Shown here piece after piece: positions 5,926-6,762 of a DNA stretch of 6,762 nt (within the stretch, counting starts at the first letter, position 1; every line of letters starts with the position of its first letter). The position numbers were made by a program, and so were the translations under genes. Origin of the DNA: Clostridiales bacterium (GTDB lineage Bacteria > Bacillota > Clostridia > Oscillospirales > Oscillospiraceae); contig DQIA01000012.1 of the NCBI GenBank assembly GCA_003525905.1, positions 1-6,762 of the forward strand, given 5' to 3'. Below the pieces are notes generated by a model that ran no database searches, was not told the origin of the DNA, and saw nothing but the letters and a program-made list of their open reading frames with translations.

Positions 5926-6762
5926 TCAGCCGTAAATTTCGGTTAGGCTGTAGTCAAGCATACACCAAAACGGTTCACGATACGAATCGCAATAAACCAT
6001 ATAATATTGTGCAGAATATCCGATCAGTCTTGGAGTATTATTGGAAGATGGAAGCTCTACATAAGGAATATCCCATGTAATTGTAACAACATACGCATCG
6101 TAATCACCTTCTGGTAAGGAGTCGGCCAAACCTGTAACGGTTGACACAGCGCCAACATATGTAGCAATCTCTCCTATAATAGCTGCCGGTCCCCATATGT
6201 GTGATAATATAGAAGCTGCTACGCCTACCACCATCACTGCTAGATCCCCTGCGACACGACTTCGCTTTTCGTAAATTCCGTCATACTCAACAGTTATATT
6301 AATATTAGACGGGACGCCATAGTAGTCCTCAATATTGTATGCCGGAGTAAGAGACTCAAAATACGAAATAAGTTCATCTCTTGCTGCATTTGAGCGCGGA
6401 CCGGGTCGCTTGTTTGATTTTCCATAATCTCCTTCACGGATTGCTGTGCGATTGTTAGTCAAGGGGCTAATAGCATGGCCACTGGGGTCATGATAAATGG
6501 TAGGACAGTTATTGCAATACGCGAACATGTTCGTACCAAGGAACCCCTGTCCCGTGCTCGAGAGCGAATCTGCATTAATGAATCTCCGGTTCGCAGGATC
6601 ATAATAACGAGACTGCAAATAATAGAATCCCGTCTCATTATCATAATAGTATCCACGATATCTGAGCGGGTTGATCTCGGCCAGTCTACCGGAGCTGGAC
6701 ACGATATTTCCCCATGCATCATATTCGTAGGTTGCGACAGACTCATACTCAAAGCCGGGGAT
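5926..6762 (-). CDS. C-terminal part of an upstream RHS protein (RHS-A): core end plus variable tip
   Basis: The frame enters from the right edge and is open for 278 codons to a TGA. A GTG at 6702 is not a real start, because family sequence (YEYDAWGNIV) continues upstream of it. Visible residues 12-97 are the hallmark end of the RHS core: YEYDAWGN, then NPLRYRGYYYDNETGFYYL, SRYYDP with RRFINAD, and DPSG at 92-95. In this family the core closes the YD-repeat cage, and what follows is a strain-specific toxin tip. Here the tip is residues 98-278. The N-terminal part, including any signal peptide, lies outside the window. The fragment could also be an orphan core-plus-tip cassette rather than the end of a full-length gene. 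It is followed at once by a membrane-protein gene, its likely immunity partner. Confidence 0.93.
   Translation of the reverse strand: MPGFEYESVATYEYDAWGNIVSSSGRLAEINPLRYRGYYYDNETGFYYLQSRYYDPANRRFINADSLSSTGQGFLGTNMFAYCNNCPTIYHDPSGHAISPLTNNRTAIREGDYGKSNKRPGPRSNAARDELISYFESLTPAYNIEDYYGVPSNINITVEYDGIYEKRSRVAGDLAVMVVGVAASILSHIWGPAAIIGEIATYVGAVSTVTGLADSLPEGDYDAYVVTITWDIPYVELPSSNNTPRLIGYSAQYYMVYCDSYREPFWCMLDYSLTEIYG
5929..6471 (-). other. Variable C-terminal tip of RHS-A, candidate membrane-active toxin domain
   Basis: These 181 residues follow the core directly. The first 70 or so are polar (KSNKRPGPRSNAARDELISY, a helix-like start, then NINITVEYDG). Visible residues 170-213 form a glycine- and alanine-rich hydrophobic hairpin, with LAVMVVGVAASIL and then AAIIGEIATYVGAVSTV, separated by SHIWGP. 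The last 65 residues are tyrosine-rich and beta-like (YDAYVVTITWDIPYVEL, ending YSLTEIYG). I see no nuclease, deaminase or protease motif. The helical hairpin and the adjacent membrane protein suggest a pore-forming or membrane-depolarising activity. Alternatively the hairpin only helps membrane passage and the final 65 residues act. The tip has eight TTA/CTA/TCA codons, against none in the 97 core codons before it. Confidence 0.6.

Noticed and set aside
5926..6702. A 258-residue protein starting at the GTG at 6702
   Set aside because: The same frame is open to the right edge and the upstream residues are conserved RHS core, so this is the middle of a longer gene and not a start.
6459..6752. 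Minus-strand frame of 97 codons at the right edge
   Set aside because: It overlaps the RHS-A core in a different frame. The core motifs (YEYDAWGN, SRYYDP, DPSG) establish which frame is real.

Overview
The window looks like part of a secreted RHS/YD-repeat polymorphic toxin locus from a Gram-positive bacterium, most likely a gut-type clostridium (Oscillospirales-like; this is inference). The grounds are a Sec signal peptide directly on an RHS protein, no PAAR or VgrG-type N-terminal domain, strong GGAGG-type ribosome binding sites, and an N-terminal domain order that I recognise from Firmicutes RHS proteins. All four genes I can support lie on the minus strand and are read right to left. Both outer genes run off the window.

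Layout in reading order. (1) 6762-5926 is the C-terminal end of an upstream RHS protein, here called RHS-A. It holds the last part of the conserved RHS core, ending in the motif DPSG, followed by a 181-residue variable tip with a hydrophobic helical hairpin. (2) 5910-5419 starts 15 bases after RHS-A stops. It encodes a 163-residue protein with three hydrophobic segments and is the best candidate for the immunity protein of that tip. (3) A 124-base gap contains a perfect 12-bp inverted repeat. (4) 5294-4905 encodes a barstar-family protein, the fold of the barnase inhibitor. (5) 4876 to the left edge is one unbroken reading frame of 1,625 codons, called RHS-B. It is a large secreted RHS protein whose core and toxin tip lie beyond the left edge. 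Position 1 is outside its last complete codon.

How the genes may work together. RHS proteins form a YD-repeat shell that carries a variable C-terminal toxin, and the next gene normally encodes the matching immunity protein. Here two unrelated immunity-type genes sit between two RHS genes. The membrane protein fits RHS-A because that tip itself looks membrane-active. The barstar homologue has no visible cognate toxin. It may be an orphan immunity gene left from an earlier tip, or it may protect against the unseen RHS-B tip.

Codon use divides the window. The codons TTA, CTA and TCA occur only twice in the 1,625 visible codons of RHS-B, never in the barstar gene (129 codons), and never in the 97 visible core codons of RHS-A. 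They occur 8 times in the 181-codon RHS-A tip and 4 times in the 163-codon membrane-protein gene. So the tip and its presumed immunity gene look like one imported cassette joined to a resident RHS core, while the barstar gene matches RHS-B. I see no RNA genes, CRISPR arrays, insertion sequences or convincing promoters.
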